64,000 nucleotides of DNA, taken from assembly GCF_030816715.1 (NCBI RefSeq), contig NZ_JAUSYH010000001.1, positions 6,386,001 through 6,450,000 of the forward strand, read 5' to 3'. The position numbers and the translations under genes are program-made. This document shows positions 23,265-32,254 of the stretch, one piece after another. The stretch comes from Streptomyces achromogenes. GTDB taxonomy: Bacteria; Actinomycetota; Actinomycetes; Streptomycetales; Streptomycetaceae. A model generated the notes under the pieces. That model did no database searches. It was not told the origin of the DNA and saw nothing but the letters and a program-made list of their open reading frames with translations. The first letter of the stretch is position 1. Every line of letters starts with the position of its first letter.

Positions 23265-26165
23265 ATGACAGAGACGGCGAGCGGTCCGGCACGAGGTTCC
23301 CGCGCCAAGGGCGCCAAGACCACCAAGGGCCTGCGTATCGAGCGCATCCACACCACCCCCGGCGTGCACCCGTACGACGAGGTGGTCTGGGAACGCCGTG
23401 ACGTCGTCATGACCAACTGGCGCGACGGCTCGGTCAACTTCGAGCAGCGTGGCGTCGAGTTCCCCGACTTCTGGTCGGTGAACGCGGTCAACATCGTCAC
23501 CAGCAAGTACTTCCGGGGCGCCGTCGGCACCCCGCAGCGCGAGACCGGCCTCAGGCAGCTGATCGACCGCATCGTGAAGACGTACCGGAAGGCCGGTGAG
23601 GACCACAGGTACTTCGCCTCGCCCGCCGACGCCGAGATCTTCGAGCACGAGCTGGCGTACGCCCTCCTGCACCAGATCTTCAGCTTCAACAGCCCCGTCT
23701 GGTTCAACGTGGGCACCCCGCAGCCCCAGCAGGTCTCCGCCTGCTTCATCCTGGCCGTCGACGACTCCATGGAGTCGATCCTCGACTGGTACAAGGAAGA
23801 GGGCATGATCTTCAAGGGCGGCTCCGGCGCCGGCCTGAACCTCTCCCGCATCCGCTCCTCCAAGGAGCTCCTCTCCTCGGGCGGCAACGCCTCCGGCCCG
23901 GTCTCCTTCATGCGCGGCGCCGACGCCTCGGCCGGCACCATCAAGTCCGGCGGCGCCACCCGTCGTGCGGCCAAGATGGTCGTCCTCGACGTGGACCACC
24001 CGGACGTCGAGGACTTCATCGCCACCAAGGTGAAGGAGGAGGAGAAGATCCGCGCCCTGCGTGACGCGGGCTTCGACATGGACCTGGGCGGCGACGACAT
24101 CACGTCCGTCCAGTACCAGAACGCCAACAACAGCGTCCGCGTGAACGACGAGTTCATGACGGCCGTCGAGAACGGCACCGAGTTCGGCCTGCGCGCCCGG
24201 ATGACCGGCGAGATCATCGAGAAGGTCGACGCCAAGGCGCTGTTCCGCAAGCTCGCCGAGGCCGCGTGGGCCTGTGCCGACCCGGGCATCCAGTACGACG
24301 GCGTGATCAACAACTGGCACACCTGCCCCGAGTCGGGCCGGATCACCGCGTCGAACCCGTGCAGCGAGTACATGCACCTGGACAACACGTCCTGCAACCT
24401 CGCCTCGCTGAACCTGATGAAGTTCCTCAAGGACGACAGCAAGGGCCACCAGTCCTTCGACGCCGACCGCTTCCAGAAGGTCGTCGAGCTCGTCATCACC
24501 GCGATGGACATCTCCATCTGCTTCGCGGACTTCCCGACCCAGAAGATCGGCGAGAACACGCGCGCGTTCCGCCAGCTCGGCATCGGCTACGCCAACCTCG
24601 GCGCCCTGCTGATGGCGACCGGCCACGCGTACGACTCCGACGGCGGCCGCTCCCTGGCCGGCGCCATCACGTCCCTGATGACCGGCACGGCCTACCGCCG
24701 CTCCTCCGAACTGGCCGCGGTCGTCGGCCCGTACGACGGCTACGCCCGCAACGCCGACGCCCACAACCGCGTCATGAAGCAGCACTCCGACGCCAACGCC
24801 ACGGCCGTCCGCATGGACGACCTGGACACCCCGGTGTGGGCCGCCGCCACGGAGGCCTGGCAGGACGTGCTGCGCCTCGGCGAGAAGAACGGTTTCCGTA
24901 ACTCCCAGGCGTCCGTGCTCGCCCCGACCGGCACCATCGGTCTGGCGATGTCCTGCGACACCACCGGCGTCGAGCCCGACCTCGCCCTGGTCAAGTTCAA
25001 GAAGCTGGTCGGCGGCGGCTCGATGCAGATCGTCAACGGCACCGTCCCGCAGGCCCTGCGCCGCCTGGGCTACCAGGAGGAGCAGATCGAGGCGATCGTC
25101 GCCCACATCGCCGAGAACGGCAACGTGATCGACGCCCCCGGTCTCGCGCACGAGCACTACGAGGTGTTCGACTGCGCCATGGGCGAGCGCGCCATCTCGC
25201 CGATGGGCCACGTCCGCATGATGGCCGCGATCCAGCCGTGGATCTCCGGCGCCATCTCCAAGACGGTCAACATGCCGGAGACGGCGACCGTCGAGGAGGT
25301 CGAGGAGATCTACTTCGAGGCCTGGAAGCTCGGCGTCAAGGCCCTCGCGATCTACCGTGACAACTGCAAGGTCGGCCAGCCCCTCTCCGCGAAGACCAAG
25401 GAGAAGGAGAAGACCGAGGTCACGGAGAAGGCCGAGGAGACGATCCGCGCCGCGGTCGAGAAGGTCATCGAGTACCGCCCGGTCCGCAAGCGGCTGCCCA
25501 AGGGACGTCCCGGCATCACGACCTCGTTCACGGTCGGCGGCGCCGAGGGCTACATGACCGCCAACTCCTACCCGGACGACGGTCTCGGCGAGGTCTTCCT
25601 GAAGATGTCCAAGCAGGGTTCGACCCTCGCCGGCATGATGGACGCGTTCTCCATCGCGGTCTCGGTCGGCCTCCAGTACGGCGTGCCGCTGGAGACCTAC
25701 GTCTCGAAGTTCACCAACATGCGCTTCGAGCCGGCCGGCATGACCGACGACCCGGACGTGCGGATGGCGCAGTCGATCGTCGACTACATCTTCCGGCGCC
25801 TGGCGCTCGACTTCCTGCCGTTCGAGACGCGTTCAGCACTCGGCATCCACTCCGCCGAGGAGCGCCAGCGCCACCTGGAGACCGGTTCGTACGAGCCGAC
25901 CTTCGAGGAGGAGAACGTGGACGTCGAGGGTCTGGCCCAGTCGGCCCCGCGTCAGACGGACCTCAAGGCCGTCGCCACGCCGAAGGCCGAGGTCGAGGCC
26001 GTCGAGCCGGCCCCGAAGCAGGTCCACACCAGCGCCGAACTGGTGGAGATGCAGCTGGGCATCCAGGCGGACGCTCCGCTCTGCTTCTCCTGCGGCACGA
26101 AGATGCAGCGCGCCGGTTCGTGCTACATCTGCGAGGGCTGCGGGTCGACGAGCGGCTGCAGCTGA
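23265..26165 (+). CDS. nrdJ: Vitamin B12-dependent ribonucleotide reductase (class II)
   Basis: NrdJ is a class II adenosylcobalamin-dependent reductase that makes dNTPs with or without oxygen; 966 aa. ATG 23265 follows GAGGGAGG. Active-site segments are clear: a substrate-reducible cysteine in 'QQVSACFILAVDDSM', the N-x-C-x-E motif in 'NPCSEYMHLDNTSCNLASLN', and the 'PTGTIGLAMSCDTTG' loop. The C-terminal shuttle/zinc tail has two CxxC pairs (CFSCG and CYICEGCG). A Lys/Glu-rich insertion lies at about 705-735. Likely controlled by NrdR. Confidence 0.97.
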   Translation: MTETASGPARGSRAKGAKTTKGLRIERIHTTPGVHPYDEVVWERRDVVMTNWRDGSVNFEQRGVEFPDFWSVNAVNIVTSKYFRGAVGTPQRETGLRQLIDRIVKTYRKAGEDHRYFASPADAEIFEHELAYALLHQIFSFNSPVWFNVGTPQPQQVSACFILAVDDSMESILDWYKEEGMIFKGGSGAGLNLSRIRSSKELLSSGGNASGPVSFMRGADASAGTIKSGGATRRAAKMVVLDVDHPDVEDFIATKVKEEEKIRALRDAGFDMDLGGDDITSVQYQNANNSVRVNDEFMTAVENGTEFGLRARMTGEIIEKVDAKALFRKLAEAAWACADPGIQYDGVINNWHTCPESGRITASNPCSEYMHLDNTSCNLASLNLMKFLKDDSKGHQSFDADRFQKVVELVITAMDISICFADFPTQKIGENTRAFRQLGIGYANLGALLMATGHAYDSDGGRSLAGAITSLMTGTAYRRSSELAAVVGPYDGYARNADAHNRVMKQHSDANATAVRMDDLDTPVWAAATEAWQDVLRLGEKNGFRNSQASVLAPTGTIGLAMSCDTTGVEPDLALVKFKKLVGGGSMQIVNGTVPQALRRLGYQEEQIEAIVAHIAENGNVIDAPGLAHEHYEVFDCAMGERAISPMGHVRMMAAIQPWISGAISKTVNMPETATVEEVEEIYFEAWKLGVKALAIYRDNCKVGQPLSAKTKEKEKTEVTEKAEETIRAAVEKVIEYRPVRKRLPKGRPGITTSFTVGGAEGYMTANSYPDDGLGEVFLKMSKQGSTLAGMMDAFSIAVSVGLQYGVPLETYVSKFTNMRFEPAGMTDDPDVRMAQSIVDYIFRRLALDFLPFETRSALGIHSAEERQRHLETGSYEPTFEEENVDVEGLAQSAPRQTDLKAVATPKAEVEAVEPAPKQVHTSAELVEMQLGIQADAPLCFSCGTKMQRAGSCYICEGCGSTSGCS

Positions 26166-26201
26166 CGTCGGACGTCCGCTGGAACTGATCCAGCGCGTCA
26201 G

Positions 26202-26232
26202 GGCGGTGGAGTCGATGTCCGGCTCCACCGCC
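26202..26232. terminator. Bidirectional terminator between nrdJ and TerD gene
   Basis: GGCGGTGGAG (26202-26211) and CTCCACCGCC (26223-26232) form a perfect 10-bp stem with an 11-nt loop between the converging genes. Confidence 0.75.
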
Positions 26233-26269
26233 TTCGGCGTTCCCGAAGCCAGGGCCTTCCCGAGCCCGG

Positions 26270-26803
26270 TCAGGAGCGGCGCATCCGGCCCATGATCCGG
26301 GTGAACGTCGACGGGTCGTCCTCGAAGCCCTGGACGCCGGAGTGGAACGACCATCTGTCGGACGACTCCCGGACGAACTCCGCGACCGTCGCCGCCGTCG
26401 CGCCGAGGACGTCGCCGAAGTCGTTCTCGTCCAGGACGGTGTAGCCCTCCCTTATCCGGAAGGCCGGGTTCAGCACGCTGACGAACGTCCGGTGCTCCTG
26501 GATCTGCTGGATGACGACGCCGATGACCACGCGCGCGTACCGCGCGTCCAGACGGTCGAGTTCCAGCGTCATGACCTCGTCCCAGCCGAAGCCCTTGCCG
26601 TCCTTGCTGTCCCGGTTGAGATAGATCGTGCCGTCGGGGGAGCGGCTGTCGAAGTGCACCACGTAGGCCGGCTCGCCCTGTGGGTCGCTCGTCAGATATG
26701 TCGCGGCCACGATGTCCAGGTCGGTGGCCGGCCTGCCTGCCGGGCTCGGGTCCCACTTGAGCGACATCTCGATCTTGCGGATGCCTTTGTTGAGTCCGCT
26801 CAC
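26270..26803 (-). CDS. TerD-family calcium-binding stress protein
   Basis: This 177-aa protein belongs to the TerD/TerE/CABP family linked to tellurite resistance and stress. GTG 26803 follows GGGAGGGG by 7 nt. The fold signature is visible: 'LKWDPSPAG...DLDIVAATYL', 'VHFDSRSPDGTIYLNRDSKDGKGFGWDEVMTLELDRLDA', 'VVIGVVIQQ' and 'FVSVLNPAFRIREGYTVLDENDFGD'. The Asp-rich loops match the Ca2+-binding positions. No other ter gene is adjacent. The role in streptomycetes is not settled. Confidence 0.9.
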   Translation of the reverse strand: MSGLNKGIRKIEMSLKWDPSPAGRPATDLDIVAATYLTSDPQGEPAYVVHFDSRSPDGTIYLNRDSKDGKGFGWDEVMTLELDRLDARYARVVIGVVIQQIQEHRTFVSVLNPAFRIREGYTVLDENDFGDVLGATAATVAEFVRESSDRWSFHSGVQGFEDDPSTFTRIMGRMRRS

Positions 26804-26961
26804 CGGACTTCCCCTCCCGATTCCCCGTCTGGCTGCCGTCACCCCGAACTGCTAGACCGTCAGGGCCGGTTGTCCATCCTGCCATGCGACGTGCGCCGTC
26901 GCAGGTCCGCTCTCTCTCCGAGCGTGACCAACGCCACGCCCTCTGGCCTTACCATGGCGCG

Positions 26962-27567
26962 GTGCTGGTCAAGTGGATTCGCTGCACCGTGGTGGACCGC
27001 CGCGGTTTCGAACGGGGACAGCGAAAGTGGGCGGGGCTTCTGGGGGAGCCGGGATTCCGGGGACAGGGCGGGGGCTGGAGCAGGGCACGGCCCTCCGTCG
27101 CGCATGTCTTCGCCTTCTGGGAGAGCCGCGCCTTCTACGACTCCTTCATGGCCCGCTCCCACGACCGGCTGGCGACCGCCCAGGCGGGCACGTTCAAGGA
27201 CGCCCAGGCACGGCTGTTCGACCACCGCTTCGACGTGAAGACCGGCTTCGAGCCCCGCTTCACCGACTCCGACGTGGTGCGGGTGGCCCTGTGCCGGGTC
27301 CACGAGGAACGCGCCGAGCACTTCACCCTGATGCAGGAGAAGGTCTGGAACCCGGCCATGGCCGGCTCGCCCGGCATGATCCGGGGCATGTTCGCCGAGG
27401 CGCCCGGCCACGAGTTCCTGGTGCTGTCGATGTGGCGCTCGCAGGCCGAGCACGGCAAGTACCGCACCGAACGGGTGGAGCGGCTCGCCCTGCGCGCTCA
27501 GACGGAGGCGGACGTCGCCTCCCTCACCGGCGACATCGTCGAACTCGAGCCGGCCTGGACGGTCTGA
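26962..27567 (+). CDS. DUF4937 (YdbC-like) protein
   Basis: This is a cytoplasmic protein of about 201 aa starting VLVKWIRCTVVDRRGFERGQ. It contains two alpha/beta repeats of antibiotic-biosynthesis-monooxygenase-like ferredoxin fold (about 1-85 and 95-185), each with a Trp and a 'HVFAFWESRAFYDSFM' or 'EFLVLSMWRSQAEHGKYR' helix. The GTG at 26962 lies 6 nt after TACCAT (26950-26955), consistent with a leaderless transcript. Function unknown; the fold suggests small-molecule binding. Confidence 0.75.
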   Translation: MLVKWIRCTVVDRRGFERGQRKWAGLLGEPGFRGQGGGWSRARPSVAHVFAFWESRAFYDSFMARSHDRLATAQAGTFKDAQARLFDHRFDVKTGFEPRFTDSDVVRVALCRVHEERAEHFTLMQEKVWNPAMAGSPGMIRGMFAEAPGHEFLVLSMWRSQAEHGKYRTERVERLALRAQTEADVASLTGDIVELEPAWTV

Positions 27568-27691
27568 CCGCGCAGCCGGGGGAGGGGAACGTGGGCCGTC
27601 AGGCGTTCTTCCGGTGCGGGAAGGTGTGACCTACGCCGTATGGAGGCCGCCCGAGTGCTCGATCGGGCGTCGGTCGATCTAGGGTCTTGGC

Positions 27692-28369
27692 ATGGCACGA
27701 CCACGGCGCATCGTCCTTGTCCGGCACGGCGAGTCGACGGGCAATGTTGATGACACCGTCTACGAGCGAGAACCCGATCATGCCCTGGGCCTTACGGACC
27801 GGGGCCGTCGGCAGGCGGAGGAGACGGGAAAGCACCTGCGGGAGGTGTTCGGCCGCGAGCGGGTCAGCGTGTACGTCTCCCCCTACCGGCGTACGCACGA
27901 GACTCTCCGGGCCTTCCGCCTCGACCCCGAGCTCATACGCGTACGGGAGGAGCCCCGGCTGCGCGAGCAGGACTGGGGGAACTGGCAGGACCGCGACGAC
28001 GTCCAGCTGCAGAAGACCTACCGGGACGCCTACGGACACTTCTTCTACCGGTTCGCGCAGGGGGAGAGCGGAGCCGACGTGTACGACCGGGTGGGCGGCT
28101 TCCTGGAGAGCCTGTTCCGCAGCTTCGAGGCCCCCGACCACCCGCCGAACGTGCTCCTCGTGACCCATGGGCTGGCGATGCGGCTGTTCTGCATGCGCTG
28201 GTTCCACTGGACGGTCGCCGACTTCGAGTCGCTCGCCAATCCCGGGAACGCCGAGATGCGGATGCTCGTTCTCGGCGATGACGGCAAATACACCCTCGAC
28301 CGGCCGTTCAACCGCTGGCGGGAGCCGGAGCCGTACGGAATCACCGGAGATAGAGTGGCAGAGAGATGA
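27692..28369 (+). CDS. Histidine phosphatase family protein
   Basis: This is a phosphoglycerate-mutase-like phosphatase, 225 aa. The catalytic RHG motif is at residues 11-13 (IVLVRHGES). The second Arg follows in 'SPYRRTHETL', the acid/base region in 'REEPRLREQDWGNWQD', and the second His in 'LLVTHGLAMRLF'. The ATG at 27692 is 6 nt after TAGGGT, a likely -10 of a leaderless transcript. Its stop overlaps the next start by ATGA, so translation of the two is coupled. The substrate is unknown; coupling to an ADP-ribosylglycohydrolase hints at ADP-ribose or nucleotide metabolism. Confidence 0.88.
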   Translation: MARPRRIVLVRHGESTGNVDDTVYEREPDHALGLTDRGRRQAEETGKHLREVFGRERVSVYVSPYRRTHETLRAFRLDPELIRVREEPRLREQDWGNWQDRDDVQLQKTYRDAYGHFFYRFAQGESGADVYDRVGGFLESLFRSFEAPDHPPNVLLVTHGLAMRLFCMRWFHWTVADFESLANPGNAEMRMLVLGDDGKYTLDRPFNRWREPEPYGITGDRVAER

Positions 28370-29271
28370 CAGCCGATTCCTCACCCGCAGTCCGCCTCGA
28401 CCGGGCCCTCGCCAGTCTGCGCGGTCTCGCCGTGGGCGACGCGCTGGGCTCGCAGTTCTTCGTTCCGGTGAATTTCCCTCTGCTCCAGCGCCGTGAGCCG
28501 CCGCCCGGACCGTGGCAGTGGACGGACGACACCGAGATGGCGTGCTCCGTCGTCGCCGTCCTCGCGGCCCACCACCGCATCGACCAGGACGCCCTGGCCC
28601 GCTCCTTCGCGGAGCACCACGACTTCGACCGCGGGTACGGCCCCGCCGTCAACCGCCTGCTGCGGCTCGTCAGGGAAGGCGCGGACTGGCGTGAGCTGTC
28701 GGCCGCCCTGTTCAACGGACAGGGTTCCTGGGGCAACGGCGCCGCGATGCGCGTCGCCCCTCTCGGCGCCTGGTACGCGGACGACCCGGAGCAGGCGACC
28801 CACCAGGCCGAGATCTCCGCCTATCCCACGCACCAGCACCGGGAAGCCGTGGTCGGGGCCATGGCCGTCGCCGCGGCCGCCGCGCTGGCCGCCGCCCCCG
28901 GAGGCCCGCCCAGCGCCGAGGCGCTGCTGGACGGCGTCGTCGCCCTGGTGCCGAAGAGCGCCGTCGGCGCCGGGCTGCGTCGCGCCCGGGACATGCTCGA
29001 CTACGCCGACGCGGCCACCGTCGCGGCCGTCCTCGGCTGCGGGCGGCGTACGTCGGCCCATGACACCGTCCCGTTCGCGGTCTGGTCGGCCGCCCGCGCC
29101 CTCGGCGACTATGAGGCGGCGTTCTGGACGACGGCGCAGGTCGGCGGGGACGTGGACACGACCTGCGCCATCGTGGGCGGCATCCTGGCCGGTGGAAAGG
29201 CGGGAACGCCGCCGGCCGCCTGGACGCGGCAGGTCGAGGAACTCCCGGAGTGGCTGCCCGCCTCTGCCTGA
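28366..29271 (+). CDS. ADP-ribosylglycohydrolase-family protein
   Basis: This 301-aa protein is of the ADP-ribosyl-Arg hydrolase (DraG/ARH) family, removing ADP-ribose from proteins or related molecules. The dinuclear metal site is complete: GLAVGDALGS at the N-terminus, WTDDTEMA (about residues 46-53), and GGDVDTTCAIVGGILAG (about 259-275). The ATG overlaps the phosphatase stop by 4 nt. No ADP-ribosyltransferase (DraT-like or toxin) gene is nearby. Confidence 0.9.
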   Translation: MTADSSPAVRLDRALASLRGLAVGDALGSQFFVPVNFPLLQRREPPPGPWQWTDDTEMACSVVAVLAAHHRIDQDALARSFAEHHDFDRGYGPAVNRLLRLVREGADWRELSAALFNGQGSWGNGAAMRVAPLGAWYADDPEQATHQAEISAYPTHQHREAVVGAMAVAAAAALAAAPGGPPSAEALLDGVVALVPKSAVGAGLRRARDMLDYADAATVAAVLGCGRRTSAHDTVPFAVWSAARALGDYEAAFWTTAQVGGDVDTTCAIVGGILAGGKAGTPPAAWTRQVEELPEWLPASA

Positions 29272-29723
29272 CGCGGCGGGCGCTTGCCGGCCGGGAGTCG
29301 TCCGGTGCCTCTCCCCGTGCGAAATCGGATGCCCGTCGCCGCGAGACGGCCGGTGAGCCCCGGCAGCGTGTGACGCCCGCCCAAGGCGTCTTCGCTCGGC
29401 GGCGGGGTGAACCTCCGACCCCGATGGAGACTCTCCGTGGTCGACGGGAACTCTGTGTGATCGGCCTGCGTTGTCCGAATACCGCTGCGCGGCATGTGCG
29501 AAGTCCACGGCGGGACGTATGCGGGCCGGTGCCGGGTCTCGGTGCCTGTGCCGGGATCAGGGGCGGGAGAGTTATTCAGGGGGTGGGGATGAGGTTCGTG
29601 CTGGTGATGCTGTTCGTGATCATGTCGACGCCCCGGGGGCGCCGACGGGGCCGCCTTCGGGACGACCGCCGCCGCGCCGCGGCAGGCGGTGGCGCTCCCG
29701 GGGCGGCCCGTGCGGCCGTACGG
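29272..29723. other. Intergenic region between two converging genes
   Basis: About 450 bp of high-GC sequence with no supported gene. Short ORFs occur, including one at 29589 with a ribosome-binding-site-like leader and a hydrophobic first 12 residues. They have no family signature and run into the antisense of the exporter gene. Confidence 0.4.
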
Positions 29724-31271
29724 TCACCCCACCGCGGGGCCCGCCGTACCGGACAGCGCTTCCAGGTCGCTCCTGCGGACCCGGATCACGAACCAGGCCG
29801 TCATCAGAGCGAGCACGGCCATGGCGGCGGCGGGTATGAACGCCGTCGAGATGCCGTGGGCGAGCACGTCGTGTCCCCAGGGGGCGGGCAGCTGGTGCGT
29901 CTTGGCGAACTGCGCCTTCTGCTCCGCGGTGCCGTCGGCGAGGAACCGGGGCAGCTGCTTCTCCGCCTCGTCCTTGCTCGCGGACCCGAAGACGGTCGTC
30001 AGGATGGACAACCCCAGCGAGCCGCCCACCTGTTGCGTGGCGTTGAGCAGCCCGGAGGCCGCGCCCGCCTCGTGCGGGGCGACGCCGGAGACCGCCGTGA
30101 CGGTGACCGTCACGAAGTTGAGCCCCATGCCGAAGGCGAAGACCAGGATGGGTCCGAGTATCCCTCCGGCGTAGGAGCTGTCCGGCGTGATGAACGCCTG
30201 CCACGTGAGTCCGATCGCCACCAGCGCGGAACCGGCGAGCATGAACGGCTTGGGGCCGAGCACCGGCAGGAAGCGCTGCGACAGGCCCGCGCCCGTCGCG
30301 ATGGCGACCGTGACGGGCAGGAAGGCGAGACCGGCCTTGATCGGGCTGTACCCCAATATGTTCTGCACGAAGAGCACGATGTAGAAGAACATGCCGAACA
30401 TGGCGGCCGCGAGGCTCAGCATGATCACGTAGGTGCCGGAGCGGTTGCGGTCGGCGAACATCTTCAGCGGGGTGATCGGCTCCTTGGCGCGCCTCTCGGT
30501 GAACACGAAGCCGAGCAGCAGGATCGCCGCCGCCGCGAACGCGCCGAGGGTCAGGCGGTCCCGCCAGCCTTCCTCGGCCGCGCGGATGAAGGCGTAGACC
30601 AGGGAGGCCATGCCCGCCGTCGACGTCAGCGCGCCCGCGATGTCGAAGCGACCGGGATGCCGCTCGGACTCGTTGATGTACAGCGGTGCGACGACGGCGA
30701 TGAGCACCCCGATGGGCACGTTCACGAACAGTACCCAGCGCCAGTCGAGCCACTCGGTGAGCATGCCGCCCGCGAGCAGCCCGATGGCGCCGCCGCCCGC
30801 GGAGACCGCCGCGAAGACGCCGAAGGCCCGGTTGCGCTCGGGGCCCTCGGGGAACGTCGTGGTGATGAGCGCGAGCGAGGTGGGCGACGCGATGGCGCCG
30901 CCGACGCCCTGCAGGGCCCGTGCGGCCAGCAACTGCCAGGGCTCCTGGGCCAGTCCGCCCAGGAGCGAGGCGAAGGTGAAGATCAGGATGCCGGCCATGA
31001 AGGCCCGGCGTCGGCCGAGGATGTCGCCCGCTCGGGCGCCGAGCAGCAGCAGCCCGCCGAAGGTGAGCGTGTAGGCGCTGACCACCCAGGTGAGGTCGGT
31101 GGTGCTGAACTTGAGCGCGTCTTGAATGTGCGGGAGTGCGATGTTCACAATCGTCGCGTCGAGGACCACCATGAGCTGGCAGGCCGCGATGACGGTGAGC
31201 GCGATGCCGGGGTGTCCCGCCCGGCGGGCCGCACCTGGTTTCTGCTTCTGGATCAACTGAGAGGTCGTCAT
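29724..31271 (-). CDS. DHA2-family (EmrB/QacA-type) MFS drug exporter
   Basis: This is a proton-driven multidrug exporter, 515 aa with about 14 membrane helices. Family motifs: 'LDATIVNIALPHI' in helix 1 (motif D1), 'LLLGARAGDILGRRRAF' (motif A), 'ALQGVGGAIASPTSLAL' (motif B) and 'GLLAGGMLTEWLDWRWVLFVNVPIG' (motif C region). A divergent TetR gene starts 255 bp away, and an operator lies 24 bp upstream of the ATG, so expression is probably repressed until an inducer binds TetR. Substrate unknown. Confidence 0.93.
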   Translation of the reverse strand: MTTSQLIQKQKPGAARRAGHPGIALTVIAACQLMVVLDATIVNIALPHIQDALKFSTTDLTWVVSAYTLTFGGLLLLGARAGDILGRRRAFMAGILIFTFASLLGGLAQEPWQLLAARALQGVGGAIASPTSLALITTTFPEGPERNRAFGVFAAVSAGGGAIGLLAGGMLTEWLDWRWVLFVNVPIGVLIAVVAPLYINESERHPGRFDIAGALTSTAGMASLVYAFIRAAEEGWRDRLTLGAFAAAAILLLGFVFTERRAKEPITPLKMFADRNRSGTYVIMLSLAAAMFGMFFYIVLFVQNILGYSPIKAGLAFLPVTVAIATGAGLSQRFLPVLGPKPFMLAGSALVAIGLTWQAFITPDSSYAGGILGPILVFAFGMGLNFVTVTVTAVSGVAPHEAGAASGLLNATQQVGGSLGLSILTTVFGSASKDEAEKQLPRFLADGTAEQKAQFAKTHQLPAPWGHDVLAHGISTAFIPAAAMAVLALMTAWFVIRVRRSDLEALSGTAGPAVG

Positions 31272-31294
31272 GATGGGTCCCCCACAAGAGCGTT

Positions 31295-31314
31295 AGTGAA
31301 CGCTTGCGTTCACT
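31295..31314. promoter_or_regulatory. TetR operator 1
   Basis: The inverted repeat GTGAACGC-tt-GCGTTCAC (8-bp arms, 2-nt spacer, with A/T flanks also pairing) lies just before the exporter start. It is the exact reverse complement of operator 2. Confidence 0.85.
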
Positions 31315-31342
31315 GGCGCGTCAACGGTAGTGAGTCCTCAGT

Positions 31343-31362
31343 AGTGAACGCAAGCGTTCACT
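31343..31362. promoter_or_regulatory. TetR operator 2
   Basis: GTGAACGC-aa-GCGTTCAC is centred 48 bp from operator 1. Two high-affinity sites in the divergent promoter region suggest joint control of the exporter and of the regulator itself. Confidence 0.85.
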
Positions 31363-31525
31363 CGCGGCGTCGCCCCAGGGCGTGTCCCCCGCCGCGCTCT
31401 CACCCGGAGCCCCGCCGGCCCGACCTCGCCTCACCCCGTTCCCCGCTTCACCTGCGATCCCCGCTGCACCCGCACCCCACGCTGCACCCGCACCCCCGCT
31501 CCTACTGCTCGCTGGAGACAGTCAG

Positions 31526-32149
31526 ATGGTTACTTCGCGCTGGACGGCCGCCCCCGCTCAGGCGGCCTCCCCCCGCCGGCGCGGCGCCGTGCTCGAACGT
31601 GCGATTCTCGATGCCGCACTGGATCAGTTGGGCACGGTCGGCTGGAACGGCCTCACGATGGAGGGCGTCGCGGCCGGCGCCCAGACCGGCAAAGCGGCCG
31701 TCTACCGCCGCTGGCCGTCCAAGGAGGACCTCGTCGCCGACGCCCTGCGCGCCGGACTGCCCACATTCGACGATGCTCCGGATCTGGGCAGTGTGCGGGC
31801 GGACCTGGTGGCGTTGTGTCGCACCGCGCGGGACGCGATGTACTCCCGCCCGGGTTTCGCCTTGCGCTCGGTCATTCACGAATGCGATCCGTCCCAGGCG
31901 GGACGCTTCCAGGCCCTGATCCTCGAGGGCGTGGTGCAGCCCACCGTAGGACTCCTGCACGAGGTGATCAGTCGGGGAATCGAGAGGGGGGAGGTACGGG
32001 CCGATGCGGCGAACAGTTATGTCTTCGACGTCATCCCCGCCATCATGATGTACCGCTCCAAGATGTGCGCATGCGAATGGAGCGACCGGGATCTCGACGA
32101 GATGATCGACCGGCTCATGCTGCCACTGCTGCGGCCGGACGCGCCCTGA
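31526..32149 (+). CDS. TetR-family repressor of the divergent exporter
   Basis: This 207-aa regulator has the N-terminal TetR HTH (LERAILDAALDQLGTVGWNGLTMEGVAAGAQTG then KAAVYRRWPSKEDLVADAL, about residues 22-73) and a TetR_C ligand-binding domain. ATG 31526 is preceded by GGAGA. The 5' leader (about 31440-31500) contains a direct repeat of CTGCACCCGCACCCC. Neighbour and operators indicate that it represses the DHA2 exporter and itself. Confidence 0.92.
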   Translation: MVTSRWTAAPAQAASPRRRGAVLERAILDAALDQLGTVGWNGLTMEGVAAGAQTGKAAVYRRWPSKEDLVADALRAGLPTFDDAPDLGSVRADLVALCRTARDAMYSRPGFALRSVIHECDPSQAGRFQALILEGVVQPTVGLLHEVISRGIERGEVRADAANSYVFDVIPAIMMYRSKMCACEWSDRDLDEMIDRLMLPLLRPDAP

Positions 32150-32181
32150 ACGGCGGTCCGGCGACGCCGGAATCGGGCGGT

Positions 32182-32206
32182 GCCGCGGCCCGGCGACGGC
32201 CGCGGC
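32182..32206 (+). terminator. Hairpin between tetR and rnhB
   Basis: GCCGCGGCC (32182-32190) pairs with GGCCGCGGC (32198-32206) around a 7-nt loop, 32 bp after the TetR stop. Confidence 0.6.
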
Positions 32207-32254
32207 GGACCGGGGTGTCGCTCCGGGATCCGGTCGGCGTAACCTAAGGACGCC

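Noticed and set aside
22380..23265. Cobalamin riboswitch before nrdR/nrdJ
   Set aside because: No B12-box or surrounding paired elements seen; the regulation is better explained by NrdR.
29471..29530. TTG-started peptide with YRCAACAK zinc-ribbon-like start
   Set aside because: Only one Cys pair and no folded continuation; no ribosome-binding site.
29589..29723. Small ORF starting MRFVLVMLFVIM with a G-rich leader
   Set aside because: Beyond the hydrophobic start it becomes Arg/Gly-rich shadow sequence running into the exporter antisense; no family signature.
29250..31919. 889-codon plus-strand ORF antisense to the DHA2 exporter
   Set aside because: It is Arg/Gly/Glu/His-rich shadow sequence of a high-GC gene on the other strand; the exporter frame shows all family motifs.
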